64,000 nt of DNA from Cupriavidus necator (GCA_022041995.1 CP074386.1:124001-188000); one strand, 5' to 3'. Counted from the stretch's first letter, positions 24,605-33,858 are shown. Numbers and translations: made by a program. Notes: a model not told the origin generated them from the letters alone.

Positions 24605-26075
24605 TCTTACTGTGTCATAAATGTGCCATACTATAAACTTCTTGGCACAGTTCATGAAGAGCGATGAGCGCGAGCGAGCGATTTGAGCAATACATGGAAC
24701 ATTTAGCGGCGGGACTGGGGCATGCGGACCGCCATGCTGGGCTCAAGGGCTACTGCACAGGTCTGATGCTGCCGCTATCGCGTAAGAGTGTGGAGCCGAT
24801 GGCAGCTGGAGTCGATCCGCTGCACGCTAGCGCCCGGCACCAGGCACTGCACCACTTTGTCGCCAAGGCCGACTGGTCCGATGAGGAGATGCTGCGCCGG
24901 GTCAGTCAGTGGGTAGTGCCCAAGATGGATCTCTCGACCGGTGGCTTCTGGATCATTGACGACACAGGCTTCCCAAAGAAGGGCAAACATTCGGTTGGGG
25001 TCGCGCGTCAGTATTGTGGGGTGCTGGGTAAGCAGGACAACTGCCAAGTTGCGGTCAGTGTGTCTCTGGCCTGTGAGCAGGCGAGTGTGCCTGTAGCCTA
25101 CCAGCTCTATCTACCGCGGGAATGGGCGGAAGATACTGAGCGGCGTGAGAAGGCTGGAATTCCCGACGAGGTGAGGTTCACAACGAAGACCGAGATTGCT
25201 CTGCAACAGCTCGAATCGCTGTTGGCCGCCGGCGCGCCAAAGTATTGCGTGTTGGCGGATGCCGGCTACGGGGTGGACAACGCATTTCGCCAGCGTCTGA
25301 GTGATCTGGGCATGCGGTATGTGGTGGGTATCACGTCGGCGGTCGTGGTCTGGCCACCGGGGGTGGAGCCGTTGCCGCCGAAGCCATATAGCGGCATCGG
25401 CCGCCCGCCGGTGATGCCGCGGCGCACTCGCAATCGACAGCCGATAAGCGTCAAGGAACTGGCGCATTCCCTGCCGCCTACCGCATTCCAGACGATTAGC
25501 TGGCGCGAAGGCTCAAACGAAACGCTCAGTGGGCGCTTTGCCGCCGTACGTGTGCGTCACGCAGGCGGTAATAGTGGCAAGGCGCGTCTGCGCCCCGAGC
25601 AGTGGCTGCTAATCGAGTGGCCCACTGGGGACACTGACCCATTGAAGTACTTCCTATCCACCCTCCCGGCCGATATTGCGCTGGATGAATTGGTCGCCCA
25701 GGCGCACATGCGTTGGCGCATCGAGCGCGACTACCAGGACTTGAAGCAGGAGTTGGGTCTCGGCCATTACGAAGGCCGAGGGTGGCGGGGCTTTCACCAC
25801 CATGCCGCGCTGAGCATAGCCGCCTATGGATTCCTGGTCTCTGAACGTATTACCACCGGCGATTTAGTCGGCGCCAAAAAAAACTTCATTGCACGCCAAA
25901 CGCCTGCGCTTTCCGCAGATTACATCCCGCGGGGCAGCCCAGCGCGCCCAGCGACACGTGGCTGATTCAATCACCACGATCCGCCACCAACTCAGCATTC
26001 TCTTGATTGGTAGACTCGCCATGTGTCCGTGCTGTCGGAGGCCAAACAAACGACTTCTCTTGTGACACAGTAAGA
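24605..26075 (+). mobile_element. IS701-family IS
   Basis: Perfect inverted ends TCTTACTGTGTCA / TGACACAGTAAGA. The flanking CTAG at 24601-24604 and 26076-26079 fits the YTAR 4-bp duplication of IS701. 1471 bp with one transposase gene. Confidence 0.9.
24664..25965 (+). CDS. IS701-family transposase
   Basis: 433 aa. The family signature FWIIDDTGFPKKGKHSVGVARQYCG contains the first catalytic Asp; the second is in YCVLADAGYG; the Glu is in MRWRIERDYQDLKQELGLGHYEGRGWRGFHHH. The 5' untranslated part between the left end and the start is 59 bp. The frame is intact and the element has complete ends, so it may be active. Confidence 0.9.
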   Translation: MSASERFEQYMEHLAAGLGHADRHAGLKGYCTGLMLPLSRKSVEPMAAGVDPLHASARHQALHHFVAKADWSDEEMLRRVSQWVVPKMDLSTGGFWIIDDTGFPKKGKHSVGVARQYCGVLGKQDNCQVAVSVSLACEQASVPVAYQLYLPREWAEDTERREKAGIPDEVRFTTKTEIALQQLESLLAAGAPKYCVLADAGYGVDNAFRQRLSDLGMRYVVGITSAVVVWPPGVEPLPPKPYSGIGRPPVMPRRTRNRQPISVKELAHSLPPTAFQTISWREGSNETLSGRFAAVRVRHAGGNSGKARLRPEQWLLIEWPTGDTDPLKYFLSTLPADIALDELVAQAHMRWRIERDYQDLKQELGLGHYEGRGWRGFHHHAALSIAAYGFLVSERITTGDLVGAKKNFIARQTPALSADYIPRGSPARPATRG

Positions 26076-26079
26076 CTAG

Positions 26080-27317
26080 GGAATCGCTGAACAAAGCGTC
26101 AGCGCGCAGCGTTGCCAGTGTGATGCCGATTTTTTTTGTCAACCAACAGCAGATTTGACGGCTTGCCAGTTGGAAATTTTCATTTTTTGGGGCTTTTGCC
26201 CCGGGTTTCACGCCTTATGCCGCCTTGCAGACGGAATTGTCCATTGATTGCAGCAACGCTTTCTTTGCAATCACCAGATTGGCCAGCGCAAACAAGGTGT
26301 CGCACTGCGCACCGTTTTTGGCCAATCCCCTGTAGCGAGCCTTCTTGTGCTTGAACAGATTCTTCACCACATGAAACGGATGTTCAACCCGGGCACGAAT
26401 TTGCGCCTTGACCTTCTCCAAGGCCTGCGTCAATTGCTTCAGCGGCCCTTCGGTCATGCCCTTGAGCCTGGAGCGCTTCATAGCCACCGACCACCGAACA
26501 TCCGCCTTGATGGCGCCCTCTGCTTGCGCCTTCAAGATCTCGTCGCGCCTGTGCACGCCGGTGTAGCCCGCATCAAGAATGACGTCATCCTCTTGCCCAT
26601 GCAGCACCTCATGGGTGTGCGCCACGTCAGACTCGTTGGCCGCGGTGTAGTGAGTGCTGTGCACCAAGCCCGATTCAGCATCGGCACCCACATGCGCCTT
26701 CATGCCGTGGTACCACTGATTGCGCTTCTTCGTTTGATGCATTTCAGGGTCACGCGCCTTGTCTCGGTTCTTTGTCGAAGTCGGCGCATTGATGATGGTG
26801 GCGTCCACCATCGTGCCCTCGCGCATCATCAGGCCTCGCTCGCGCAGGTGGGCGTTGATCTGCTCAAACAGCACGGCGGTAAGCTTGTGCTTCTCGAGCA
26901 GGCGGCGAAACTTGAGCACCGTGGTGGCGTCCGGCGCTTCCTCATGTCCCAAGTCAACACCGACAAAATTGCGGATGGCCGCGCTGTCGCTGACGGCATC
27001 TTCAAGGGCCTCGTCGGACAAGCCATACCACTGCTGCACAAAGTACAGCCGCAGCATGCGTTCCAGGCCAATGGGCGGGCGCCCTCGTTTGCCCTTGGGG
27101 TAGTACGGCTCCAGTGCCTCCAGCAATCGAGCCCAGGGCACCACCTGCTCCATCTCACCCAGAAATTTCTCGCGCCGCGTAACGCGCTTCTTTCCCAGAT
27201 ACTCGGCACTAGCAAAACTGATTTGTTGCATCGGCGTAGCTCGCTGGTCGTCCTTAGTCTATCAACGCTTCACAGCTGCTCAACGTCGACACTCTCGTCG
27301 ATTAAATCAGCCTTTCC
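26080..27317 (-). mobile_element. IS5-family IS, copy 1
   Basis: 1238 bp with ends GGAATCGCTGAACAAAGCGT and the opposite end ...CAGCCTTTCC. CTAG duplications lie at 26076-26079 and 27318-27321. The left CTAG is the same one that bounds IS701, so the two elements are head to tail on one target motif. Nearly identical to 50306-51543. Confidence 0.95.
26215..27231 (-). CDS. IS5-family transposase, copy 1
   Basis: 338 aa (MQQISFASAEYLGKKRVTRREKFL...). It has the IS5 DDE pattern: TMVDATIINAPTS (D), DVILDAGYTG (D) and RARVEHPFHVVKNLF (E with the Y/R-type signature). The N-terminal MEQVVPW...RPPIGLERMLRLYFVQQWY is the conserved helical domain. The frame is intact, and a second copy in the window encodes the same protein. 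Confidence 0.9.
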   Translation of the reverse strand: MQQISFASAEYLGKKRVTRREKFLGEMEQVVPWARLLEALEPYYPKGKRGRPPIGLERMLRLYFVQQWYGLSDEALEDAVSDSAAIRNFVGVDLGHEEAPDATTVLKFRRLLEKHKLTAVLFEQINAHLRERGLMMREGTMVDATIINAPTSTKNRDKARDPEMHQTKKRNQWYHGMKAHVGADAESGLVHSTHYTAANESDVAHTHEVLHGQEDDVILDAGYTGVHRRDEILKAQAEGAIKADVRWSVAMKRSRLKGMTEGPLKQLTQALEKVKAQIRARVEHPFHVVKNLFKHKKARYRGLAKNGAQCDTLFALANLVIAKKALLQSMDNSVCKAA

Positions 27318-28619
27318 CTAGCGGAGCGACTCGCAGAGAAGCCGACGGCAAGCATACCGAGTGCGTGCGGCGGCTGGGCGGAAACGGCTGCTGCGTACCG
27401 CTTCCTGGCTCAGGATGAATTGGACTGGCGCGATATTCTGGCGCCCCATTGGCAGAGCTCAGCCGAGCGGATGCGAGCTTGCGAAGTGGTGCTATGCATC
27501 CAAGACACCACGGAGCTGGACTTTAACGGCCAGGCCATCGCAGGCCTGGGACCGCTGTCGTATGAGGCGCAACGCGGGCTATATCTGCACCCGACTTACG
27601 CGGTAACGCCAGCGCGCGAACCGCTGGGCGTGCTCGACGCCTACATGTGGGCGCGCGAGCCCAAGGGTGCGGATGGCGTGCGCCCCGGCATCAAGGAAAG
27701 CACCCGCTGGACTGAAGGATATGAGCGGGTCGCCGAACAGGCGGCCGCACTGCCTGCCACGCGACTCGTCTATGTGGCTGACCGAGAGTCGGACATCATG
27801 GCGCTGATGGTCAAGGCAAAGGAGTTGGGCCACCCGGCGGATTGGCTACTGCGCTCGCAGCACAATCGCACCTTGCCTGGCGGCGGCAAGCTGTGGGACC
27901 AAGTAACTGCGGGCAAGCCAGTGGGCAGGATTCACTTTACGCTGGCAGCCCGTCAGGCTCAGCCAGCGCGCGCGGTACGGCAGCAGGTGTGGGCGCAACG
28001 TGTTGCGTTGCCTGATGCTGCAGGCGGCGTGGTGAGTGCCACTTGTATCGTCGCCCGGGAGGTCGACCCGCCGGCCGGCGTCAAGCCGATTGAATGGCGA
28101 CTGCTGAGTAATCGCGAGGTGGACGACCTTGACGCAGCGGCGCAGCTTATTGACTGGTACCGCGCGCGTTGGGAGGTGGAATTGTTCTTTCATGTGCTCA
28201 AGAACGGCTGTCGGGTCGAGGCATTGCAACTCGCATCGATGGCACGGCTTGAGCGTGCCTTGGCGCTGTTCATGGTGGTGGCATGGCGCATCGCTCGGTT
28301 GATGCGACTGGGCCGAACTTGCCCGGACCTGGATGCAGGGCTGTTGTTCGAGCGCGATGAATGGCGCGCGGCATTCATTCTCAACAAGAAGAAGCCGCCG
28401 AAGACGTCACCGCGTCTGAATGAGGTCGTGCGCTTGGTCGCTATGCTCGGCGGCTTCCTGGCGCGCAAAGGCGACGGCGAACCCGGAGTCAAGACCATCT
28501 GGCAAGGCCTGCAGCGAGTGGTGGATTTCGCCGCCGGTCTCCGGTATGCCCGTGAACTTGACGACTGAGATGTGTGTAATCAAATGGGCTAAAGGACCTG
28601 GAAGAAGAGCTGGATCCGG

Positions 28620-29621
28620 TTGGAGAGCGGATCCGAAAAAAAGGGGCGTAAATCCAGGTTAACGGACCATCCGGAGTGGAACGCGGTATTTCTAGATGTG
28701 GTGCGAGAGCATACGGCGGGTAATCCACAACACGGCATCATCTGGACGGATCTGAAGCCACGCGAAATCGCACAGGCGATGACGCAGCAAGTAGGCGAAC
28801 GGGTGAGCGTGCGAACGGTCCGGCAGCTGCTAAAGCGCAACGGTTTTTCCCGGCGGCAATCACAGAAAAAGAAGTCGTTCAAGTCCCACGCACAACGCGA
28901 CGTACAATTTCAGCGTATTACGCAACTCAAGGCGGAATATCTCGAAGACGACCAGCCTGTCCTCAGCATCGATACGAAGAAGAAGGAGATGCTGGGCAAT
29001 TTCTATCGCGACGGCAAGCTCTACACGCGCGAGCAGCTTGAAGTCCTCGACCATGATTTTCCGAGCTACAGCGAAGGCAAGGTCATCCCGCATGGGCTGT
29101 ACGACATCGGGCTGAACAAGGCACATGTGAACATCGGGGTGAGCCGTGACACGACGCAGTTTGCCTGCGACAGCGTAGCGCACTGGTGGGAAAAACAGGG
29201 TCGCGCCGATTATCCCCAAGCCACACGGTTACTGCTACTGTGCGATGGCGGAGGTAGCAACCCAAGTGATTCGTGGCTTTTCAAAGCGGATCTGCAAGAT
29301 CTGGCAGACCGGCTCGGACTGGAAATCCGGGTGGCCCACTACGCCCCATACTGCTCGAAACATAATCCGATCGAGCACCGCGTGTTTCCACACATTACGC
29401 GAGCCTGTGCTGGCGTAGTCTTCAGCAGCGTTAGTCTGGTTCGTGAACTGATCGAAAAAGCCTGCACAAAAACCGGACTGAAAGTTACTGCTGACATTCT
29501 TGACGGAGTCTATGAAGCCGGACGGACAGTCACTCGTTGCGTCCGTGCTTCACTGAACATCGAGTACGACTCAACCTTGCCTGCGTGGAACTACAGCATC
29601 CGCTCACGGAACGCCGCATAG
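28620..29621 (+). CDS. ISAzo13-family transposase, catalytic frame, copy C
   Basis: The same 333-codon product as copies A and B, with all three acidic residues present. Because its orfA (24161-24389 plus the part after 28595) is split by the IS4-type insertion, an orfA-orfB fusion can no longer be made here. The element could at best move with protein from copies A or B. Confidence 0.85.
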   Translation: MESGSEKKGRKSRLTDHPEWNAVFLDVVREHTAGNPQHGIIWTDLKPREIAQAMTQQVGERVSVRTVRQLLKRNGFSRRQSQKKKSFKSHAQRDVQFQRITQLKAEYLEDDQPVLSIDTKKKEMLGNFYRDGKLYTREQLEVLDHDFPSYSEGKVIPHGLYDIGLNKAHVNIGVSRDTTQFACDSVAHWWEKQGRADYPQATRLLLLCDGGGSNPSDSWLFKADLQDLADRLGLEIRVAHYAPYCSKHNPIEHRVFPHITRACAGVVFSSVSLVRELIEKACTKTGLKVTADILDGVYEAGRTVTRCVRASLNIEYDSTLPAWNYSIRSRNAA

Positions 29622-29746
29622 CGGGAAGTTATTTCGAGCACGTTCCTTATTAATCATGATTGGTCCGAAATAGAAATTGCCCTCGCCCCGTTGGGGCGCC
29701 GGGCACGATTGAGGCAGGATTTTAGGCGCGTACTGCAGCGCTAGCG

Positions 29747-30211
29747 CTACGACATCGATGACAGCGTCTGCCTGGTCTGCGAGGCGAAGAATTCCCGCTC
29801 GTAACCACCGACCCGCAATACCTCGCTAGCCAGTTGGCGAAGCCGGCGCGCGACCTCCGCAGGGCCACCAGAGCCATCGAACTCCCGGTCATGCAGCCCG
29901 ATATTGACAATCGGGTTCATTGACGCCCCCCCGTGTCCGCCAGCAGCAACCTGCGGATGCAGTCTGCGAAGCGCCTTCGGGTTGGTGTTGATGTATGTGC
30001 GCATCCCGTCCAGCTCGATCACGAGGTGGTGGTCAAGACAGGCGGCATATGACGATACCTCGACCTCCTTGGCCGACTCAAAGGCGGCCAGGACCCTCGC
30101 ACGGTCAACGTCTGCACCCACCCATGCAAACACGCGGATGAATGTATGTACCTTCTTGCCACGAGGCAGCAATTTGGCGGCGTGTTCCGCCGCAATCATG
30201 ATTTTTGTCAT
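29747..30211 (-). CDS. unknown protein with an SbcC-like C-terminal tail
   Basis: 154 aa. The body (MIAAEHAAKLLPRGKKVHTFIRVFAWVGADVDRARVLAAFESAKEVEVSSYAACLDHHLVIELDGM...) has no family I recognise. The last codons (SEVLRVGGYEREFFASQT) match the end of the SbcC-like ATPase 1.8 kb away (REVLRLGGYEREFFISQT). The similarity continues at nucleotide level past a frame change to about 29725 (TCGATGACRGCRTC). The gene is therefore a fusion to a second, diverged copy of that 3' end, now out of frame at its tip. No good ribosome site; the Met at codon 5 is an alternative start. Confidence 0.5.
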   Translation of the reverse strand: MTKIMIAAEHAAKLLPRGKKVHTFIRVFAWVGADVDRARVLAAFESAKEVEVSSYAACLDHHLVIELDGMRTYINTNPKALRRLHPQVAAGGHGGASMNPIVNIGLHDREFDGSGGPAEVARRLRQLASEVLRVGGYEREFFASQTRQTLSSMS

Positions 30212-30337
30212 ATTGTGAAACGTAGATTGCAGGCCAGTACCTGCACGATTGAACGAGAAATTCGCTTCGCGCTTTACGTGAATGTCGCCACGGCCCGTCA
30301 GACCGGATCGTGGATCGAGTCGGACAGACGGGCCAGG

Positions 30338-30454
30338 TTAAAACTTCGGAATCCCCTCCACGACCTCATCGGCGAGCACGCATGAGCTAGGCTGCTTGCC
30401 GCCCATGTCATCGATGCTGGGCCCCTTGATGGCGATTACGAGCATCACGCCCAT
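30338..30454 (-). CDS. possible 38-aa small protein
   Basis: The open frame MGVMLVIAIKGPSIDDMGGKQPSSCVLADEVVEGIPKF lies in the gap between two small minus-strand genes of the ICE-like block. A weak GAAGCGAG precedes the ATG. No known motif; the composition is protein-like. Listed as a low-confidence candidate. Confidence 0.25.
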   Translation of the reverse strand: MGVMLVIAIKGPSIDDMGGKQPSSCVLADEVVEGIPKF

Positions 30455-30539
30455 GAACTCGCTTCACGGGTTGTTGGCCGGGCCTTCCATAGGAAGCAAT
30501 AAACCCTCGACGAGCGAGGGCGGCATGTGCGTGCATGGC

Positions 30540-30770
30540 TCACAGCCAGCCCGGACGAACGAGTTTCATGAGCTTTCGCGTGCTGCGCAGGGCTCGCACG
30601 CGAAGCACCATGTACAGCGCTGCTACGGCTGCAACAGCGCCGGAGCAACACAGCAACTGCCATCGGAGAAGATCGGCGTTGGAAGTCGTGCCGAGAAAAT
30701 ACAGCGCCAGCGACAGAATCGCCACCACAGCAAGGACAGCAGTGCCAGTAACGCGAGAGTGGATAAACAT
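30540..30770 (-). CDS. 76-aa membrane protein with two predicted transmembrane segments
   Basis: The start at 30770 is chosen for AGGAG 8 nt upstream; the longer frame lacks support. Two hydrophobic stretches (TGTAVLAVVAILSLALYFLG and LLCCSGAVAAVAALYMVL) flank a short hydrophilic turn, and the C-terminus is basic (RVRALRSTRKLMKLVRPG), so it should remain in the cytoplasm. The function is unknown. Its leader contains a strong hairpin and one copy of the repeated GCGTC-N3-GACGC element. Confidence 0.6.
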   Translation of the reverse strand: MFIHSRVTGTAVLAVVAILSLALYFLGTTSNADLLRWQLLCCSGAVAAVAALYMVLRVRALRSTRKLMKLVRPGWL

Positions 30771-30800
30771 GGATAGGCTCCTGAAATAGACGGAGCCTTG

Positions 30801-30823
30801 CCCATAGGGAAGGCCCCTATGGG
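30801..30823 (-). promoter_or_regulatory. leader hairpin upstream of the 76-aa gene
   Basis: CCCATAGGG, 5-nt loop, CCCTATGGG: a perfect 9-bp stem, 31 nt upstream of the start codon and just downstream (in RNA sense) of repeated element copy 1. It could modulate translation or end transcription early. Confidence 0.5.
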
Positions 30824-30853
30824 TGAAAGAAATTTGCTGACTGGTGTCAGCGA

Positions 30854-30873
30854 GGTCGATGCGTCGACGACGC
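30854..30873 (-). repeat. repeated leader element, copy 1
   Basis: GGTCGAT then GCGTC-GAC-GACGC (plus-strand reading). The identical framework recurs at 34459 and 40039 with different 3-nt centres. Confidence 0.7.
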
Positions 30874-30945
30874 GGGTAGTAGGCCGATTCTAGCGAGAAC
30901 CACTCTCGGCAACAATCCGCCAACGCGATGCGCGCCTACGCCGAC

Positions 30946-31476
30946 TCATTCGTCGTCCGGGGACGTGAGCATCCCAATCTCGCAGAGAACATAGCGGGAA
31001 AACATCGCGTCGAACTCCTCTTTCGGCTTGCCTGAGAAGAAGACACCGGCTACGTCGCCGTAGTCGATCTTCAGCCGCTCCTGCACCGCCAGACAGGCTG
31101 CATGCAAGGCATCTTCCACCAAGCTGGTAATAAGCAAGCTTGCCTTTTCCATCCCGCTCGCCAGCCATGTATCCAGCGCCTGCTGGACCTGGTTTGCCGC
31201 CTCGCAGAACGTTTCAGCATCGCCCTCGGTGACGCGGGGAAAGAGGCGCGGTAGGTCGCCATCGTCCGCACACAGTCCCCCGAACTCGTTTGCGTCGACG
31301 TAGTCGTGAAGCGCGCTGAAGGTCTTTACCGTCGGCGGTATGTGGCCCGATGCGATCTCCTGTTGGATTTGAGCCTTTCCCAATTCGATCGCGTTGGCGA
31401 CGAAAACCTCCTGCTCCGCGGTCAGCTTCGTTGCCGTTGCATTCATGGTGTCGAAATTTGTCATCTCGGAAGTCAT
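30946..31476 (-). CDS. unknown 176-aa protein of the SbcCD-like block
   Basis: A soluble, acidic, largely helical protein (LTAEQEVFVANAIELGKAQIQQEIASGHIPP...LITSLVEDALHAACLAVQERL...CEIGMLTSPDDE). No family recognised. It lies 60 bp downstream of the SbcC-like gene on the same strand, separated by a GC-rich hairpin ending in a U-run right before its ATG, so expression from the upstream operon is probably attenuated. The start is MTSEMTNF or the second Met. Confidence 0.55.
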   Translation of the reverse strand: MTSEMTNFDTMNATATKLTAEQEVFVANAIELGKAQIQQEIASGHIPPTVKTFSALHDYVDANEFGGLCADDGDLPRLFPRVTEGDAETFCEAANQVQQALDTWLASGMEKASLLITSLVEDALHAACLAVQERLKIDYGDVAGVFFSGKPKEEFDAMFSRYVLCEIGMLTSPDDE

Positions 31477-31481
31477 AGAAA

Positions 31482-31510
31482 AAAGGCCCGCACCGCCTTT
31501 CGGGAATGCG
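31482..31510 (-). terminator. hairpin with U-run between SbcC-like gene and the 176-aa gene
   Basis: In RNA sense GCCCGCA...TGCGGGC followed by CTTTTTT, directly upstream of the next start codon. Looks like an intrinsic terminator or attenuator. Confidence 0.55.
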
Positions 31511-31536
31511 GGCTTGATTAGAAAGGAGTCGCGGCT

Positions 31537-33858
31537 CTACTGAGCCGCGAGCGCCAACACGTCGATGACGGCATCGGCTTCATCCACGAGATCGGGCGTC
31601 TGGCTGATGAAAAATTCCCGCTCGTAGCCGCCAAGCCGGAGCACCTCGCGCTTCATTTGCATGAAGGCGCGCTTGCGCTCCGGATCGAGCGGGCCGTCGG
31701 CTTCGTCGGTGAACAGGGTCTGGAACGGCTGCTGCGTGTCTTGCGCCCGATACAGGGCGATGCCACGCGTCAGGCATTCGTTGATCCACACCTTTTGGCC
31801 GCCACTCAACACGGAGAAATCCTTCGTCGTGCCGTTGTCCGCATCAAGCACGGTGATGGCGAAGCCCTCCCGGGCGTCACCATTGGCCAGCTTCGTCTGC
31901 GTCTGGATGGCGACCGTGAAGCGCCGTCCGTAGCACGCCAGCAGCAGGTCATTGACCATGGCGGTGATGGCAGGGCCCGCGTCGTCGATCGACAAGGCAA
32001 TGACGCCATCGTTCCCGAGCCCTTTGGCGAGCAACTTCCATTGGGCGATCTCATCGGACAGACGCTGGACCTGGGATTCCAGGCCGCCCAACCCGGCGAG
32101 CTCCCGTTCGAGCAGACTGCGCTCGGTGGACAGGGCGCTTTGCCGGCGGATCAGAGATTCGATCCGGCCGTCCAAAGCACTGACAGACTCGCGGCCGGCT
32201 GCAAGCCGACGGTCAAGATCGGCAACAAGGCCGGTCACGTCCGTCACAGCGAGGCTGTCGCGCTCGCGTTGCAGGCTCGCCAGTTGCGTGTCCACGTCAC
32301 GGGTATCACGGTCAAGCCGCGCCTTCCGTTCGGTTTCCTCCGCGTCCAGGGTCACGAGATCGCGTTGCGCCAAGTCCAATGCAGCCGCCGCAGCATCGAG
32401 CAGAGGCTTCTTCGCTGCAAGCCCGGTAAGGCGCTGCAGCTCTGAATTGCCCTGCTCGACTTCCTGCCGCAGCGCTGCAACGGCGCGGCGCACCTCATTG
32501 AGCCGCGCCAACGCTTGGCCCAACTGCTGCAAGGCTTCCTGCTTTGCCTTGTAGCTGGTACGCAGGTTCGCCACTTCCATGACCTGTGGCTCGAGCTTGC
32601 CCTTGGCTTCGCGCGCCTGGGCCAGCAACGGACAACGCGCGTGCATGTCATGGCCAGCGCACGGCACCTGGTCCATCACTTCCGTCTGTGCCTTTAGCGT
32701 CTTGACCAACTGCGCCGCCACCGAGCCGCGGGATTCCATCCCCCTTAGCTCACTGGCGATCGCCGCGTGCTGGCCGGCAACGGGCTCCAGATCGGCAAGC
32801 TCCTTCTGCAGACGTTCGAGTTCGCCGCGATGGCGGCCCAGCGCCAGCTGCACTTCGTCACGCTGACGGGCCGCCGCCTTGATGGCTTCAGCCTGGGCAA
32901 GTGTGGACCGGTGCTCCGCGGCAAGGCGCTGCAGATCCTGGCGCCGCGCCGAAGCCTTCGACGCCGCAGCACGGTCGTCGCCGGCCAGCTGCTGCCTGCG
33001 GCCCGCCAATTCACGATGGCGCTGGTCCAGCTCGCGCAAACGTGCTTCGGTTCCGGCAGAGGCGGCCTGCTTGGCCGCCAGCGTCGCACGCTCCTGCTCC
33101 AGTTTGCTGCCGCTGGTGAGCAGTTCTGCGCGGCGAGCGCGCTCGGCGCCGAGACCTTCGTCAATCTGACCAATCTCCTGGGCGATCGCGTTCACGGTGT
33201 CGCGCTTTCCGGACAGCACAAGCACGTCCAGCTGCACCGTCTCCAAAGCCCGGTTCAACGCCTTGGCGACGTCGCCGGCCTTGGCCGACAACTCGCGCAG
33301 GTGGTCGATCCCGAGCAGTTCGGCGAGCAGCCTCTTGATCTCGGCAGGCTGATAGCTGGCCAGCGGCCGGCGGTTCTGGGCAGAAAAGACGCTCGTGAAG
33401 AACGCTTCGGCCGAACCCAGCACCGCCTCGAGGCAGCGACCATAGGTCTCCGCCTTGCCATCCGACAACGTTCCATCGGCCAGCTGCACCGGCTTCCAGT
33501 CACCATCCACCTTCTCGAACAAGTAGTACTCCGCCTTGCGGCTCTTGCCCGGATTGCGAAATGCGAATGCCGACCGGTAGACCTTGCCGCCATGCTCCCA
33601 TTCCAGATCCTTCTCTGCGCGCGGTGCGCAGAGATGGTCCCAGTACGAAAACGCGTCGGCCGACATCTTGGCCGCGTGGCTCGGCATGAGCGGATACGGA
33701 TGCAGGTTGTCCATGATCGTCGTCTTGCCGGCACCGTTCGGCCCGACAATGGCGATCAGCCCAGCGGGCAAGGAAGTGAGGTCGACGGTAACGCTGTCGC
33801 GCTGCATCCCGTCGCGGATCCCATGGAATCCGGCGAGCGTCAGTTTCAATGGGCGCAT
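31537..33858 (-). CDS. SbcC/Rad50-like SMC-family ATPase
   Basis: 773 aa. Walker A GPNGAGKTT at 39-47; Q-loop FSAQNRRPLASYQPAEIKRLLAELLG. Long Ala/Gln/Glu-rich coiled coils span about 180-640, broken by a Cys/His turn (PCAGHDMHARCPLL) that may act as a zinc-hook equivalent. The C-terminal lobe has the ABC signature LSGGQ, Walker B FQTLFTDEADGPLD and a terminal helix ending VDEADAVIDVLALAAQ. At 773 aa it is shorter than E. coli SbcC. With the SbcD-like nuclease encoded upstream it probably forms an ATP-dependent DNA end-processing complex. Its start overlaps the preceding gene by 13 bp. Confidence 0.85.
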   Translation of the reverse strand: MRPLKLTLAGFHGIRDGMQRDSVTVDLTSLPAGLIAIVGPNGAGKTTIMDNLHPYPLMPSHAAKMSADAFSYWDHLCAPRAEKDLEWEHGGKVYRSAFAFRNPGKSRKAEYYLFEKVDGDWKPVQLADGTLSDGKAETYGRCLEAVLGSAEAFFTSVFSAQNRRPLASYQPAEIKRLLAELLGIDHLRELSAKAGDVAKALNRALETVQLDVLVLSGKRDTVNAIAQEIGQIDEGLGAERARRAELLTSGSKLEQERATLAAKQAASAGTEARLRELDQRHRELAGRRQQLAGDDRAAASKASARRQDLQRLAAEHRSTLAQAEAIKAAARQRDEVQLALGRHRGELERLQKELADLEPVAGQHAAIASELRGMESRGSVAAQLVKTLKAQTEVMDQVPCAGHDMHARCPLLAQAREAKGKLEPQVMEVANLRTSYKAKQEALQQLGQALARLNEVRRAVAALRQEVEQGNSELQRLTGLAAKKPLLDAAAAALDLAQRDLVTLDAEETERKARLDRDTRDVDTQLASLQRERDSLAVTDVTGLVADLDRRLAAGRESVSALDGRIESLIRRQSALSTERSLLERELAGLGGLESQVQRLSDEIAQWKLLAKGLGNDGVIALSIDDAGPAITAMVNDLLLACYGRRFTVAIQTQTKLANGDAREGFAITVLDADNGTTKDFSVLSGGQKVWINECLTRGIALYRAQDTQQPFQTLFTDEADGPLDPERKRAFMQMKREVLRLGGYEREFFISQTPDLVDEADAVIDVLALAAQ

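Larger units (their letters stand above)
24514..28568 (+). pseudogene. Tn5-like IS4 transposase, split by IS701 and IS5
   Basis: The 5' part (24514-24604: MQREATSWAAAEFKDIDLGD...RLNKRAVLL) and the 3' part (from 27322) join in frame when both IS and duplicated CTAG copies are removed: ...RAVLLAERLAEKPTASIPSACGGWAETAAAYRFL. The 3' part holds the DDE residues in CIQDTTELDF and VYVADRESDIM, and the YREK-type signature WYRARWEVELFFHVLKNGCRVE. The reconstructed protein is about 450 aa, so the gene was intact before the insertions. Confidence 0.9.
24390..28586 (+). mobile_element. IS4-family (IS50/Tn5-like) element, interrupted
   Basis: The 9-bp target duplication GGCTAAAGG lies at 24381-24389 and 28587-28595. 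The ends share ATTACACACA as an inverted repeat. Subtracting IS701 and IS5 with their 4-bp duplications gives 1480 bp, right for the IS50 group. It sits inside orfA of ISAzo13 copy C. Confidence 0.9.
24123..29646 (+). mobile_element. ISAzo13-family IS, copy C, interrupted by nested elements
   Basis: The outer ends match copies A and B, with TA on both outer sides. Removing the insertion 24390-28586 and one 9-bp duplication restores exactly 1318 bp. orfA is split at 24389; orfB at 28620-29621 is intact (see that entry). It is inserted into the ligD remnant on the left; on the right it borders the 29.7-kb block. Confidence 0.95.

Noticed and set aside
26248..27321. 357-codon frame opposite the IS5 transposase (also at 50474-51547)
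   Set aside because: Antisense of an intact DDE transposase; duplicated only because the IS is duplicated.
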